Origin: Clostridia bacterium
GTDB lineage: Bacteria > Bacillota > DSM-521 > Neomoorellales > SLTJ01
Direction: 5' to 3'
NCBI GenBank assembly: GCA_004347685.1
Contig: SLTJ01000032.1
Coordinates: 54,371-118,370, forward strand
Length of the DNA stretch: 64,000 nucleotides
A program made the translations under genes and the position numbers. Shown one piece after another: positions 33,376 through 42,179 of this stretch. Every line of letters begins with the position of its first letter. Position 1 is the stretch's first letter. The notes beneath the pieces are model-generated. The model did not search any database and was not told where the DNA came from. It was given only the letters and a program-made list of their open reading frames with translations.

Positions 33376-34506
33376 GTGCGCGTCGTACTGCCGAGCGAGC
33401 TGCAGCCGGGCATGAAGCTGGCCCGGCCGGTATATTCCCTCACCACCGGGGCGCTTCTTCTCCGCGAGGGCACGATCATAAAGGCTGGACACAGGGATCT
33501 GTTACGCGGTCACAGTTGTACCCCGATCTTTATTAGTGACGGGGAAGATAACGGTGGTGCCGGTGCCGGCAGCCTTCAAATCATATCCTACGCCGACTGG
33601 GTCAGTACCGTGGCCGCCCTGCCGGATGGGCCGGAGAAACTCCTTTACCTCCAATGTTACCGGACCGTAAACGAAATATTTGCCGGCTACCGGGCAGGGA
33701 GCGTGCCGGACGTTGGTGCCGCGCGGGACGTGGCCCGCGAGGTGGTAGGGCGGCTATTTCAGGATCCCCAGTTGTGGCTGCAGTTGGCCATGCTCAAGGA
33801 CCTGGACCAGTATTCGGCCGCGCATTCGGTGAACGTCTGCATCTTCTCCCTGTTCCTGGGGTTCCACCTGGGGTATAACCAGCGGGATCTGGTGGAGCTG
33901 GGCACCGGCGCCCTCCTCCACGACGTCGGCAAGCTCGACGTTCCCCGGGCCATCCTGAGCAAGCCGGGCAAGCTCGATGCCGGTGAATATGATATGGTCA
34001 AGCAGCACCCGGTGAGCGGCTACCGGAGGCTACAGCAGTCCCCGGCTGCGGGGGAATGTGTATTGAGTATCATCCTTGGCCACCACGAACGCTGTGACGG
34101 CAGCGGGTACCCGCTGGGCCTGAGCGGGGCGCGTATCCCGCAGAAGGCCATGGTAGTTGCTATCTGCGACGTCTACGACGCCGTAACCACCGACCGGGCC
34201 TACCGGCCACGGATGTTGCCGCACGAGGGCATGGAGGTGGTCATGGCCGATAGCACCCGGGGGAAGCTGGACCGGGACCTGGTGTTGGTATTTCTGCGGG
34301 AGATCGCCATGTACCCGGCAGGGACTGTGGTAGAGTTAAACACCGGCGAGGTGGCCGAGGTGGTGGAAGTGACACCTGGACTGCCCCTGCGGCCCGTCCT
34401 GCGGGTTATCAGCCCGCCGCAAAGCCGCGGCCGGGTTTACGATCTGGCCTCGAAGCCCACCTTATTAATCACGGGAGTGATAGGGAGGCATGGCCCGGCC
34501 GCCTGA
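33376..34506 (+). CDS. HD-GYP c-di-GMP phosphodiesterase
   Basis: A 376-residue soluble protein. N-terminal region of unknown fold (LQPGMKLARPVYSLTTGALL is common in HD-GYP proteins), then an HD-GYP domain from about residue 135: HSVNVCIFS, LLHDVGKLDVP (about 181) and GHHERCDGSGYPLGL (about 236). All metal-binding and GYP residues look intact, so c-di-GMP hydrolysis is expected. GTG start with AGGGGGCGG upstream. Because its leader carries a c-di-GMP riboswitch, it probably forms a feedback loop on its own substrate. Confidence 0.9.
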   Translation: MRVVLPSELQPGMKLARPVYSLTTGALLLREGTIIKAGHRDLLRGHSCTPIFISDGEDNGGAGAGSLQIISYADWVSTVAALPDGPEKLLYLQCYRTVNEIFAGYRAGSVPDVGAARDVAREVVGRLFQDPQLWLQLAMLKDLDQYSAAHSVNVCIFSLFLGFHLGYNQRDLVELGTGALLHDVGKLDVPRAILSKPGKLDAGEYDMVKQHPVSGYRRLQQSPAAGECVLSIILGHHERCDGSGYPLGLSGARIPQKAMVVAICDVYDAVTTDRAYRPRMLPHEGMEVVMADSTRGKLDRDLVLVFLREIAMYPAGTVVELNTGEVAEVVEVTPGLPLRPVLRVISPPQSRGRVYDLASKPTLLITGVIGRHGPAA

Positions 34507-34632
34507 GGGCGGGTCACAGTGTGAGTACGCGAAATAACTAGCTAGAATATGTGCGGGTTGGCATGGCCTAAGTTAGTCATCAAAAGATAGCTCTAACAGC
34601 GTATTGAGCCGGCCTGTGGGCTCTGGGAGATG

Positions 34633-34662
34633 TTGACTCGCCTGGCAGGTTGATGGTATAAA
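34633..34662 (+). promoter_or_regulatory. Sigma-A promoter of c-di-GMP riboswitch 2
   Basis: TTGACT, 18 bases, TATAAA, about 30 bases before the aptamer. Confidence 0.7.
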
Positions 34663-34695
34663 TATTCCTGGCGAGATCCCTTCATATAGACTTGG

Positions 34696-34790
34696 TCCTG
34701 ATCTCAAGGCAAACCTGCCGAAAGGCAGGGGCGCAAAGCCACGGGCCTAAGGCAAGGTAATTGCTATGGCGGCCGGGCTGCCAGGACGCC
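34696..34790 (+). ncRNA. GEMM-I cyclic-di-GMP riboswitch 2
   Basis: AAGGCAAACC, a GAAA-capped stem, GGGGCGCAAAGCC, GGGCCTAAGG, second stem, GCCGGGCTGCC. It is nearly identical in core to riboswitch 1. About 150 bases of leader follow before the NHL gene, containing C/T-rich runs (CCTTTTCTTTTC) but no clear perfect terminator; a CTGCCA/TGGCAG pairing with 34860-34866 is possible. It heads the NHL, FN3 and multiheme cytochrome operon. Confidence 0.9.
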
Positions 34791-34939
34791 TTTTCTTTTC
34801 TGCCGCACTTGTCTGCGCTCTCCTCTTCTTTACTTTTCCTCCAAGTTTGGTTCATCATTGGCAGGAGAATGACCCTGCGCGTCGAAGAACAGTAATAACT
34901 AGACATACCAGGGCCGGTTATCCAGTCCAAGGAGAGTTC

Positions 34940-35875
34940 ATGTCCGGGTCGAGACGCAGGCTAATCTCCATTATGGTTGCGCTTGTGGTAGCTGTTGCTA
35001 TTGGCTTGCTTCTTTGGGCCCGGCCGCTGAATGTGCCGGATAACAACGCTTCGCGGCGTGGACTTCCAGGCACCGTTGTCCAGATTATCGCCGGACCGGC
35101 AGGAGGAGAACTGCGAACACCCCTTGATGTGGCTGTCGGGCCTGACGGCAGAATCTACGTGGCCGATGCCGGCGGCAACCAGGTGAAGGTCTTTTCGGGA
35201 AAGGGCGAGCCGGTGGGGTTGCTCGGAGAGCCAGACCACGGGTTTGTCTACCCCAACACCGTGGCGGTGGCCCCGAACGGGCAGATCTATGTGGGCGAGT
35301 TTCAAAAGCAGCGGGTGCAGGTATTTGCCCCGGACGGGAGTTATGTACAGACCATCGGTGCAGGTGTCGCAGGGCAGCCCCTTGAGCCGCTGGACCTGGC
35401 CCTTGACGGCCGGGGAAACCTCTACATAGCCGACAGGCGGGGAATGATAGTGGTTTTGGACGGGGAAGGAAAGCTGCTGCGGAAGATTGACCGGGTTGGT
35501 GCTTCTCCGGCAAACCTGGCCTTTCCCAACGGGATAGCGGTGGACGCGGCCGGGAGAATCCTGGTGGCTGACAGCGGCCACCGGCGGGTACTGCTCCTGG
35601 AGGCCGGCGGCAACTTGATTGCTTCGTATAGCGGGACTGAGTTAAACTACCCGCGCGGCGTGGGGTTCGCGGGCGGGGACAGGATGGTCGTTGCCGATAC
35701 CTTTGGCAGCCAGGTGCTGCTTCTGGATGGAGGATTTGGTCTCCTTAAAGCTATGCGCCTGGACAACCGGGCTGGCGCCGGGGCCGGGCTTCCCAACGGG
35801 CTGTGGGTTCTGGGAGAGCGGGTATATGTGGCCGACAGGCTTGGAAACAGGATAGTCGTTTTTAAGGTGGAGTGA
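34940..35875 (+). CDS. Membrane-anchored NHL beta-propeller protein
   Basis: A 311-residue protein with one N-terminal anchor (LISIMVALVVAVAIGLLLWA) and about six NHL repeats (LDVAVGPDGRIYVADAGGNQ then VKVF, and so on), a six-bladed propeller outside the membrane. The ATG at 34940 follows AAGGAGAG; the frame is open back into the riboswitch. It is a paralogue of the propeller at 15.2 kb and is first in an operon with a modular Ig-like protein and a multiheme cytochrome. Confidence 0.87.
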   Translation: MSGSRRRLISIMVALVVAVAIGLLLWARPLNVPDNNASRRGLPGTVVQIIAGPAGGELRTPLDVAVGPDGRIYVADAGGNQVKVFSGKGEPVGLLGEPDHGFVYPNTVAVAPNGQIYVGEFQKQRVQVFAPDGSYVQTIGAGVAGQPLEPLDLALDGRGNLYIADRRGMIVVLDGEGKLLRKIDRVGASPANLAFPNGIAVDAAGRILVADSGHRRVLLLEAGGNLIASYSGTELNYPRGVGFAGGDRMVVADTFGSQVLLLDGGFGLLKAMRLDNRAGAGAGLPNGLWVLGERVYVADRLGNRIVVFKVE

Positions 35876-35960
35876 ACTGGAGGCGGCCAACTTTGCGGGG
35901 GCCGGGCGGCCTAGGGATGACAACCGGGGTTGCCTCAGATAGCGAACCGGGGTGGGGGAC

Positions 35961-38051
35961 ATGAAGGGCTGGTGGCGCCCGGTATTGACGGCGGTGGTCA
36001 TAGGGCTTCTGGCTGCGTCCCTTATTTTCTGGGGCGGGCCGGCAGGAGGGTATGCCGTCGGCCAGGCGGTTTACGATACTGTGGGGGATTCGGTCTACGG
36101 CGGGGATAGGGCCGGGGGAAGCCAGGGACAGCAAGGTGGGGCTCTCCTGACCGAGCCGTCCGTGCCGCCTGCGGTAGGTGAGGCGGTATATGCCCCTCCT
36201 CCACCGCCCCCTGACACCGAGCCCCCGGCGACCCCGGCGGGGCTGGCGGTGGAGAACCCGGGTACGGGAACGAGCCTGGTCCTGACCTGGCAGGCAAACA
36301 CGGAAGAAGATTTGCAGGGGTACCGCCTGTACCGGGCCGGGGAGCGGGGCGGTCCTAACGCGCGTATGGGCGAAGGTGAGGTGGATGCCTTCGAGGCGCG
36401 CTATGTTGACGTTTCGGTGGCCAGGAATGCTTCATACTGGTACCGAGTGAGCGCCGTGGATGTGAACGGCAACAAATCGCCCCTTTCCGAGCCGGTAGCC
36501 GGTACGGCCCTGGACGTGACGCCGCCGGCCGTGCCCCAGGGCTTTAAGGTGCGCGAGCTGGACACGGGCCACGACCTGGAGATCTCCTGGGCGGCCAACA
36601 CGGAAGAGGACCTCGGAGGTTATACCCTTTATCGCGCCGCAGACCCGGAAGGACCGTTCGAGGCCGTGGCCAGCCTCCAGGCAGGAGCGACTGCGTACCT
36701 GGACACCGGCCTGGTCCAGGGACGATGGTATTATTACCGTCTAACTGCCCTGGATACCACCGGCAATGAATCTGAACCGACGGCAACGCGAGGGGCCAGG
36801 CCGCGGCAGGCGGTCACCGTGGCGGTATACCAGGACGGGGCGGCCGGGGCGGCCGAGGTCTTGATGGGCCTGGATAGCACGGCCGTATTTCTCAATGTGG
36901 AGGATGATTGCATTACCGTCACGGCCCGTGCCTTTGACGGCCGGGGCGCGGAGGTGCCGCTGGCCGGCAGGTGGCGCTTCGCCGCCGCCTTCGGGCGCTT
37001 TACCCAGGCTCAGATTACTGGGACTGGTGAGGCTGAGGCCAGGTTCACCGCCGACTCCCCGGGCGAAGGTGAAATCGCCGTGGAGTTCTACTCGGCCGGC
37101 GCCGAGGAGCCGGCATCCTCTGACGCGGCCGTGGTGCGCGGGCTGGAGTGGCACGTGGAGCTTGAAGCCTCAGGAGACCGGACGGTTACCGGCGGCAGCG
37201 ATATTATCCTCACAGCCAGGGTTACGGACCGGGACGGGCGACCTGTTACCGATCAGGCGGCCGCAGTTGTTTTCCAGAGGGATGGAGCGGGGTCCAGCCT
37301 TGCCCGGGCCGTTGACGAGGGCGAGAGGCGCCGGCCCAAAATTGGCAGGTGGCACGGAGAGGGCCGGGCCTCGGCGCTAATGGCGGGCAGGGATGCCGGT
37401 GTGTCGCGGGGCCGGCCCGGGGCCGGCGGTCAGGTGGAAGCCAGATGGGTAGCCAGCACCGTACCCGGTAAGGATGCAGTGCGGGCAGTGCTGCTTTATG
37501 ACGACCTAAACGTGGGTGGCCAGCGGGTGAAGGAAGTTGATGTCTCGCGGGCGGTGAAGATAAGGGTTGAACCAGGGCCGGCCAGGTACGTGGGGTGGGC
37601 GCCGGAGACGGTGGTGCTGGCTGACGGTGGCGAGGCAAAGGCAGAAATCCGGGCGCGGGATGCCTTTGGCAATGCTACCCCCGACACAGGCGACCTGAAA
37701 GTATGGCTGCAGGTGCCGCTAGGGGTGCCGCTGGAGCTCTCAGGCGACGGAGGGAAGAACTGGGTTCCTGCCGGCGAGTGGGCCGATGCCCGGCCGGGCC
37801 GGGAGGTCAGAGTTAGACCGGCGCCGGAAGCGGAGGAGATTTGGGCCGGCAGTTATTTCGTAAACACCAGGTTGGAGGGCTCCTCGCTTTCGCCGCCGAG
37901 CGGCGTGGCGCAGGCCAACCTGCCGCTCCAGGTGACCATAGAGAAGGATATTGTCCGGCGGCAGGAGCCGGAAGGTTTGGGGCCGCGGGTATGGCGGTCG
38001 CTGCTGGAGATGGGGGCACGCCTTCTTTCCGCGCTGGGCCTGGGGGCGTAA
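35961..38051 (+). CDS. Secreted FN3/Ig-like modular surface protein
   Basis: A 696-residue protein: signal peptide or anchor (VLTAVVIGLLAASLIFWG), a proline-rich linker, two fibronectin type III domains (about residues 90-185 and 188-280, with LTWQANTEEDLQGYRLYRA and ISWAANTEEDLGGYTLYRA), then three bacterial Ig-like (invasin/Big_1-like) domains to about residue 620. No catalytic motif, LPXTG or SLH motif is seen. It lies 85 bases after the propeller gene and 68 before the cytochrome gene, so it is probably a structural or scaffold partner of the cytochrome at the surface. ATG at 35961 follows GGTGGGGG. Confidence 0.82.
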   Translation: MKGWWRPVLTAVVIGLLAASLIFWGGPAGGYAVGQAVYDTVGDSVYGGDRAGGSQGQQGGALLTEPSVPPAVGEAVYAPPPPPPDTEPPATPAGLAVENPGTGTSLVLTWQANTEEDLQGYRLYRAGERGGPNARMGEGEVDAFEARYVDVSVARNASYWYRVSAVDVNGNKSPLSEPVAGTALDVTPPAVPQGFKVRELDTGHDLEISWAANTEEDLGGYTLYRAADPEGPFEAVASLQAGATAYLDTGLVQGRWYYYRLTALDTTGNESEPTATRGARPRQAVTVAVYQDGAAGAAEVLMGLDSTAVFLNVEDDCITVTARAFDGRGAEVPLAGRWRFAAAFGRFTQAQITGTGEAEARFTADSPGEGEIAVEFYSAGAEEPASSDAAVVRGLEWHVELEASGDRTVTGGSDIILTARVTDRDGRPVTDQAAAVVFQRDGAGSSLARAVDEGERRRPKIGRWHGEGRASALMAGRDAGVSRGRPGAGGQVEARWVASTVPGKDAVRAVLLYDDLNVGGQRVKEVDVSRAVKIRVEPGPARYVGWAPETVVLADGGEAKAEIRARDAFGNATPDTGDLKVWLQVPLGVPLELSGDGGKNWVPAGEWADARPGREVRVRPAPEAEEIWAGSYFVNTRLEGSSLSPPSGVAQANLPLQVTIEKDIVRRQEPEGLGPRVWRSLLEMGARLLSALGLGA

Positions 38052-38119
38052 CTTAACGTTTGCCGCCGGTTTGCGGGCGCGGCCGCATGGCGCGGCCAGC
38101 CGCTCAGGGGGTTGGTTTC

Positions 38120-40453
38120 ATGGCGTCACCTGCACGTAGACAAGAGAAACGCGCTGGAACGTCGGGCCACAGGAAATCCTTATTCCTGGGGGGCACGGTA
38201 CTGTTTGTCCTGGCGGCGGGGTTGGCTCTCGGGCTGGCGATACTGCTGTGGCCGCAGGTCGCCAGCGGCTACGACAACCCGCACGGCCCCTACGACGCCT
38301 TCCCGGCGGGGTGCGCCGCCTGCCATATAACCCATGCCGGCGTGGGCCCGGGTATTCTTAGCCAGCCCAACATGACGGCCGTATGCTTCACCTGCCACGA
38401 CGGCACCGGGAGCATATACGACGTGGTGACCGGTCAGTTCGGGGCGGGCAGCGGCAACTCCGTCTTTCACCCGGTGAAGAACACCGGCAACCCGGCGGTG
38501 GGAGAGGTAATCGAGTGCCTTGACTGCCACGACCCGCACGGCGATATTGTCCCGGGCAGCAATCCCCCGGCCAATTATCCCCGCCTGTTGCACAGCACTG
38601 ACGGTACCAGCACGTACAACGAGGGGCCGGCCTTCTGCCTGGGCTGCCACGGGGCTACGGACAGGAACTTCACCGGCCCGGACGACACCTACTGGGAGGA
38701 CACGCTGGGGAACCACGTTAACAACAACAGCCCGGCCCACTATAATTCTGCCAACACGAAGCTGCAGCCGGCCTCCGGCACCAAGGTGACATGCGTCAAG
38801 TGCCACGACAAGCACGCGGCGCCAAGCAGCAGGCTGCTCCCGGCAACAGAAGAAAGCCTGTGCCAGGGGTGCCACCTGGACGGCAACAAGGCGGCTCACC
38901 TGACCACCCGCTTTAATTTGACCGGTTCGGTGCACAACGTGGACGGGGCCGGCGGCTCGAAGCTCGAGTGCTCTAGCTGCCACGGGCCGCACACCGTGAG
39001 CGACGTCGCTACGGTTGGTTGCAGCCAGTGTCATTACCCCAACGCCGGCGACCGCAACGCGTACAAGGTCCAGGGGTCCACCTCAGTCCTGGCCGACCCC
39101 GACAATACGAAGGCGGCCTTTGCCGGTGCCGCCGGGACGGGCCTGGGAGGCACGGCCAACACCGTGGGGGACCTGAGCGATTTCTGCCTCAAGTGCCACG
39201 ACGGTAATCCGCCCACGGCGGTAGCCAATACCACGACCCTTGTACCCTATACAATCCAGTTCCCCGCCACCGGTTTTACCAGCAACTCGGGCGGCTGGAA
39301 CAAGAGCGGGTACAAATCCAACGGCCACGCCACCTCCAGCATGGCCGTCAAGTGCGGTGAGTGCCATGAGAGCCACGGGTCGGATTACGCGGCCCTGCAG
39401 AAGTTTCCTGAGGACACCGCCATCACGAGCGGTGAGTGCCTCAGGTGCCACGACGGATCACAGACCGGCAATGGGGCGAAGAATGTCAAGACCGACCTGA
39501 CCAAGGCATACAGGCACCCGACCCTGGACTTCTCCGGCACGCACAGCAACACTGAGAACTACGGCAACATGCCCCTGGCCGACCGCCACGCGGAGTGCGC
39601 CGACTGCCACGACCCGCACCAGAACACCGGTGCCACTGCCAGCGCCCCGGCGCGGTCGGGGGCCATCGCCGGGGTTTCCGGGGTGAGCGTGAATTACGGT
39701 ACCAGCTCGTGGAGCAACTGGCCCGGTGACGCCACCTTTACCCTCAAGCTGGGCGTGGACTACCAGTACGAGCTCTGCTTCAAGTGCCACTCGTACTACA
39801 GCTACGGCACCAGCCCGCCCCACTCGCCCAGCAGCGGCTCGCCCGGGTTCAACGAGACCGACCAGGCCAAGGAGTTCAACCCGAACAACCCGGCCTACCA
39901 CGCAGTGATGGGGCTGAGCCAGATGCCTTCTGGGTATGGGAAGTTTGTCAGCCCGTGGGCGTACGACAGCCGCATGTATTGCACCGACTGCCACGGCAGC
40001 GACAGCACGAGCGTTGAAGGACCCCACGGCTCAAGCCAGCAATACATCCTGAAGGCGCCGTGGAATCCAGATACCAGTCAAGCAGGCGCTACGGGAAACC
40101 GCGGCACCGATACTTCCAGCCACCTCTGCTTCAAGTGCCATGGCTACGACTTTTACGCCGGTAGCGGTACAGGGGCGACCTCAAAATTCTCCGGTGGAGG
40201 TGGAGGCGGAGGTGGTAGCTCTAACCTCCACGCTTTATACAAGCAGAGTTCTTACGTCCACCAACAGGGCTGCGCTTCCTGCCACGGGGCCGTGCCTCAC
40301 GGCTATTCCCGCCGCGGGATGCTCGTAACCACAGGCGATGATGTGCCTTCACCTTATAAGACCGGCGTGAAGATTACCGGGATTAGCGCAGAGCTACCGG
40401 CGGTAGGAAATTGGAGAAAATGGGACTGCACCACCGTTTCCGGCTGCCACTAG
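38120..40453 (+). CDS. Exported multiheme cytochrome c (16 CXXCH plus one atypical)
   Basis: A 777-residue protein with an N-terminal signal-anchor (SLFLGGTVLFVLAAGLALGL) and 16 CXXCH sites spread from CAACH (about residue 70) to CASCH (about 717). The last residues are CTTVSGCH, a CX5CH ending directly before the stop. Blocks such as CLDCHDPHG, CVKCHDKHAA and CSSCHGPH are doubled-CXXCH type. A run of eight glycines precedes the last heme. It is the third gene of the riboswitch 2 operon and the largest intact cytochrome here; a role in electron transfer across the wall is inferred. Confidence 0.9.
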   Translation: MASPARRQEKRAGTSGHRKSLFLGGTVLFVLAAGLALGLAILLWPQVASGYDNPHGPYDAFPAGCAACHITHAGVGPGILSQPNMTAVCFTCHDGTGSIYDVVTGQFGAGSGNSVFHPVKNTGNPAVGEVIECLDCHDPHGDIVPGSNPPANYPRLLHSTDGTSTYNEGPAFCLGCHGATDRNFTGPDDTYWEDTLGNHVNNNSPAHYNSANTKLQPASGTKVTCVKCHDKHAAPSSRLLPATEESLCQGCHLDGNKAAHLTTRFNLTGSVHNVDGAGGSKLECSSCHGPHTVSDVATVGCSQCHYPNAGDRNAYKVQGSTSVLADPDNTKAAFAGAAGTGLGGTANTVGDLSDFCLKCHDGNPPTAVANTTTLVPYTIQFPATGFTSNSGGWNKSGYKSNGHATSSMAVKCGECHESHGSDYAALQKFPEDTAITSGECLRCHDGSQTGNGAKNVKTDLTKAYRHPTLDFSGTHSNTENYGNMPLADRHAECADCHDPHQNTGATASAPARSGAIAGVSGVSVNYGTSSWSNWPGDATFTLKLGVDYQYELCFKCHSYYSYGTSPPHSPSSGSPGFNETDQAKEFNPNNPAYHAVMGLSQMPSGYGKFVSPWAYDSRMYCTDCHGSDSTSVEGPHGSSQQYILKAPWNPDTSQAGATGNRGTDTSSHLCFKCHGYDFYAGSGTGATSKFSGGGGGGGGSSNLHALYKQSSYVHQQGCASCHGAVPHGYSRRGMLVTTGDDVPSPYKTGVKITGISAELPAVGNWRKWDCTTVSGCH

Positions 40454-40488
40454 GGCTGCGGCAATTAGCAGCCAGGACGCCGGCAGGG

Positions 40489-40517
40489 TTGACACCGCCT
40501 TACCTGGACTTTACAAT
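40489..40517 (+). promoter_or_regulatory. Sigma-A promoter of mntA-hepT
   Basis: Consensus TTGACA, 17 bases, TACAAT, 35 bases before the mntA start. Confidence 0.7.
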
Positions 40518-40551
40518 TGCACTAAGGAACCGTGATAGGGAGGTGTCCTGA

Positions 40552-40977
40552 GTGGCCGGACTGGTTCGCGTTTCCCAGAAAGCTATCAGCAGAGCTGTCA
40601 ACATGGTGCTGCCCGGCCACCCGGAGGTGGCCGGGGCCTATCTCTTTGGTTCGGCCTTGGAAGAGTGCCGCCCCGACAGCGATGTTGACCTGGGGCTTGT
40701 CCTCTTCCCGGAGGTGAAGGAGCCGCCCGGATACGGTTTTATTAGCCTCGAGGCGCGCATAGAGGGCGAGTTGCCGCGGTTGGCGGGCCACCGTTTCGAC
40801 GTGAACGTGCTCCGTCCTAACGACGTAATTTTTTCCTTCAAGGTAATTTCTACCGGCCAGATGATTTACGCGGCCGATGTAGAAGTGGTTACTGATTTCG
40901 TAGAGGCTGTTGCGCGCCGGTACGCCGACATTGGCTACCGCTACCGCCGTGCCCTGGAGGAGGCACTTGAATCCTAG
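40552..40977 (+). CDS. mntA: MntA-like nucleotidyltransferase antitoxin
   Basis: A 141-residue minimal nucleotidyltransferase with the diagnostic GSx10DxD signature (GSALEECRPDSDVDLGL) and a distal catalytic Asp in HRFDVNVLR. MntA proteins neutralise HepT by adding AMP units to the toxin (type VII toxin-antitoxin). GTG start after GGGAGGTG. Its stop overlaps the GTG of the HEPN gene by one base. A truncated second copy lies 1.3 kb downstream. Confidence 0.88.
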   Translation: MAGLVRVSQKAISRAVNMVLPGHPEVAGAYLFGSALEECRPDSDVDLGLVLFPEVKEPPGYGFISLEARIEGELPRLAGHRFDVNVLRPNDVIFSFKVISTGQMIYAADVEVVTDFVEAVARRYADIGYRYRRALEEALES

Positions 40978-41420
40978 TGGCCGCTATTGATAGGGAGCGG
41001 GTGCAGGAAAAGCTCGGCTTCATTAAACAGCAGGTGTCCGAGGTGCGCCAGTTGGTGGCCACCAGGGGCGCAGGGGAGGTCACGAGTGATCCCTGGCTAA
41101 TGAAGGGGCTGAAGTACAGCCTCCAGGTGGCCATTGAAGCCATGATTGACGTGGCCTACCATATCGCAGCCAAAGGATACGAGTGCGCTCCCAGGGACGC
41201 CCGCGATGCTTTTGAAATCCTGGCGCAAAAGGGTGCTGTCGGGCAAGAAGATTTGCCTGTGTTTCTGGAGATGGTACGGTTCCGTAACCGCCTGGTGCAC
41301 GGTTACAATAAAGTAAACGATGCTGTAGTGTATTACGCTGCCGAGAACAAGTTGCAGGATTTCGACCGTTTCGTGAAAAGCATCGGTGGTTGCTTGCAGG
41401 CCGGTGGGAGAGATGCGTAG
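40977..41420 (+). CDS. hepT: HepT-like HEPN ribonuclease toxin
   Basis: A 147-residue HEPN (DUF86) protein, all-helical, with the catalytic Rx4H motif in RFRNRLVHGY (about residue 100). HEPN toxins cleave RNA as dimers. Overlap with mntA shows co-translation. The motif and length are complete, so the pair is expected to be functional. Confidence 0.88.
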   Translation: MAAIDRERVQEKLGFIKQQVSEVRQLVATRGAGEVTSDPWLMKGLKYSLQVAIEAMIDVAYHIAAKGYECAPRDARDAFEILAQKGAVGQEDLPVFLEMVRFRNRLVHGYNKVNDAVVYYAAENKLQDFDRFVKSIGGCLQAGGRDA

Positions 41421-41916
41421 AGCCACAACCAGGGGGAGTTTCCCGGGGCCGTCGAGGGCAGCAATGAGTTGGCATGATAAGTGAATTATTGCGCGGCGGG
41501 GCTGGGCGAAATGCCGGAGGCGGTACGGAGCCTCCTGGCCCTGACCGGCCGGGAAGGACCGCCAGATATGGGGTAATGCCGAGCTGGCCCGGGAACGGGT
41601 ACTGGAGGTGCATATATGGTCATAGTAATGAACCAATCTTCTCTAGGAAGGGGGCGTGCCTTTGCAGCCGAAACCTCTATTTCTAAGTATTCGTATTGCT
41701 CTTGATACTGCTGGCTATGGGACTTTTGGCGGGGCTTCCGGCCGGCCGGTCCATTTCCGGCTCCACCCTGAAGCAGGGCGGGCCGCACGGTAGATAAGGG
41801 AAAAAGGCCAGTTGCGCTCGCCGTGCCTTTTTGCTATCATGAAATGGCAGGGACCGTTCGGGTCGGGCGCAATGGGCGATAGGCGGAAGCTTTTGCTCCT
41901 CGAAAGAAGGGTTAAT
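41421..41916. other. Region between hepT and the broken mntA copy
   Basis: About 500 bases with only short frames. Stretches such as 41507-41560 and 41577-41600 read like gene fragments (for example ELARERVLEVH) but too short to assign. No RNA or mobile-element end is visible. Confidence 0.35.
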
Positions 41917-42078
41917 GTGGCCGGACTGGTTCGCGTTTCCCAGAAAGCCATCCGTAGGGCTGTTAATATGGTGCTGCCCGGGCACCCGGAGGTTGCCGGG
42001 GCCTATCTCTTTGGTTCGGCCCTGGAGGAGGGCCGCCCGGACGGCGATATTACCTACCTGCAAAATACCAGTAGATAG
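41917..42078 (+). pseudogene. Truncated duplicate of mntA
   Basis: About 130 bases are roughly 88% identical to the start of the mntA gene at 40552 (GTGGCCGGACTGGTTCGCG onward), including the GS signature. The frame diverges inside the catalytic motif (DGDITYL in place of DSDVDLGL) and stops after 53 codons. It lacks the second Asp and everything after. Presumably a leftover of a second MntA/HepT module. Confidence 0.75.
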
Positions 42079-42179
42079 AGCCATGGGACACACATCGAGC
42101 TAGAATGTTCAGAGGCACCTGCAAAGGAGGTGCCTCTGGCTATGTTTCTGTCAGTTCAATTGCCTCTTGGTTTAGCCCT

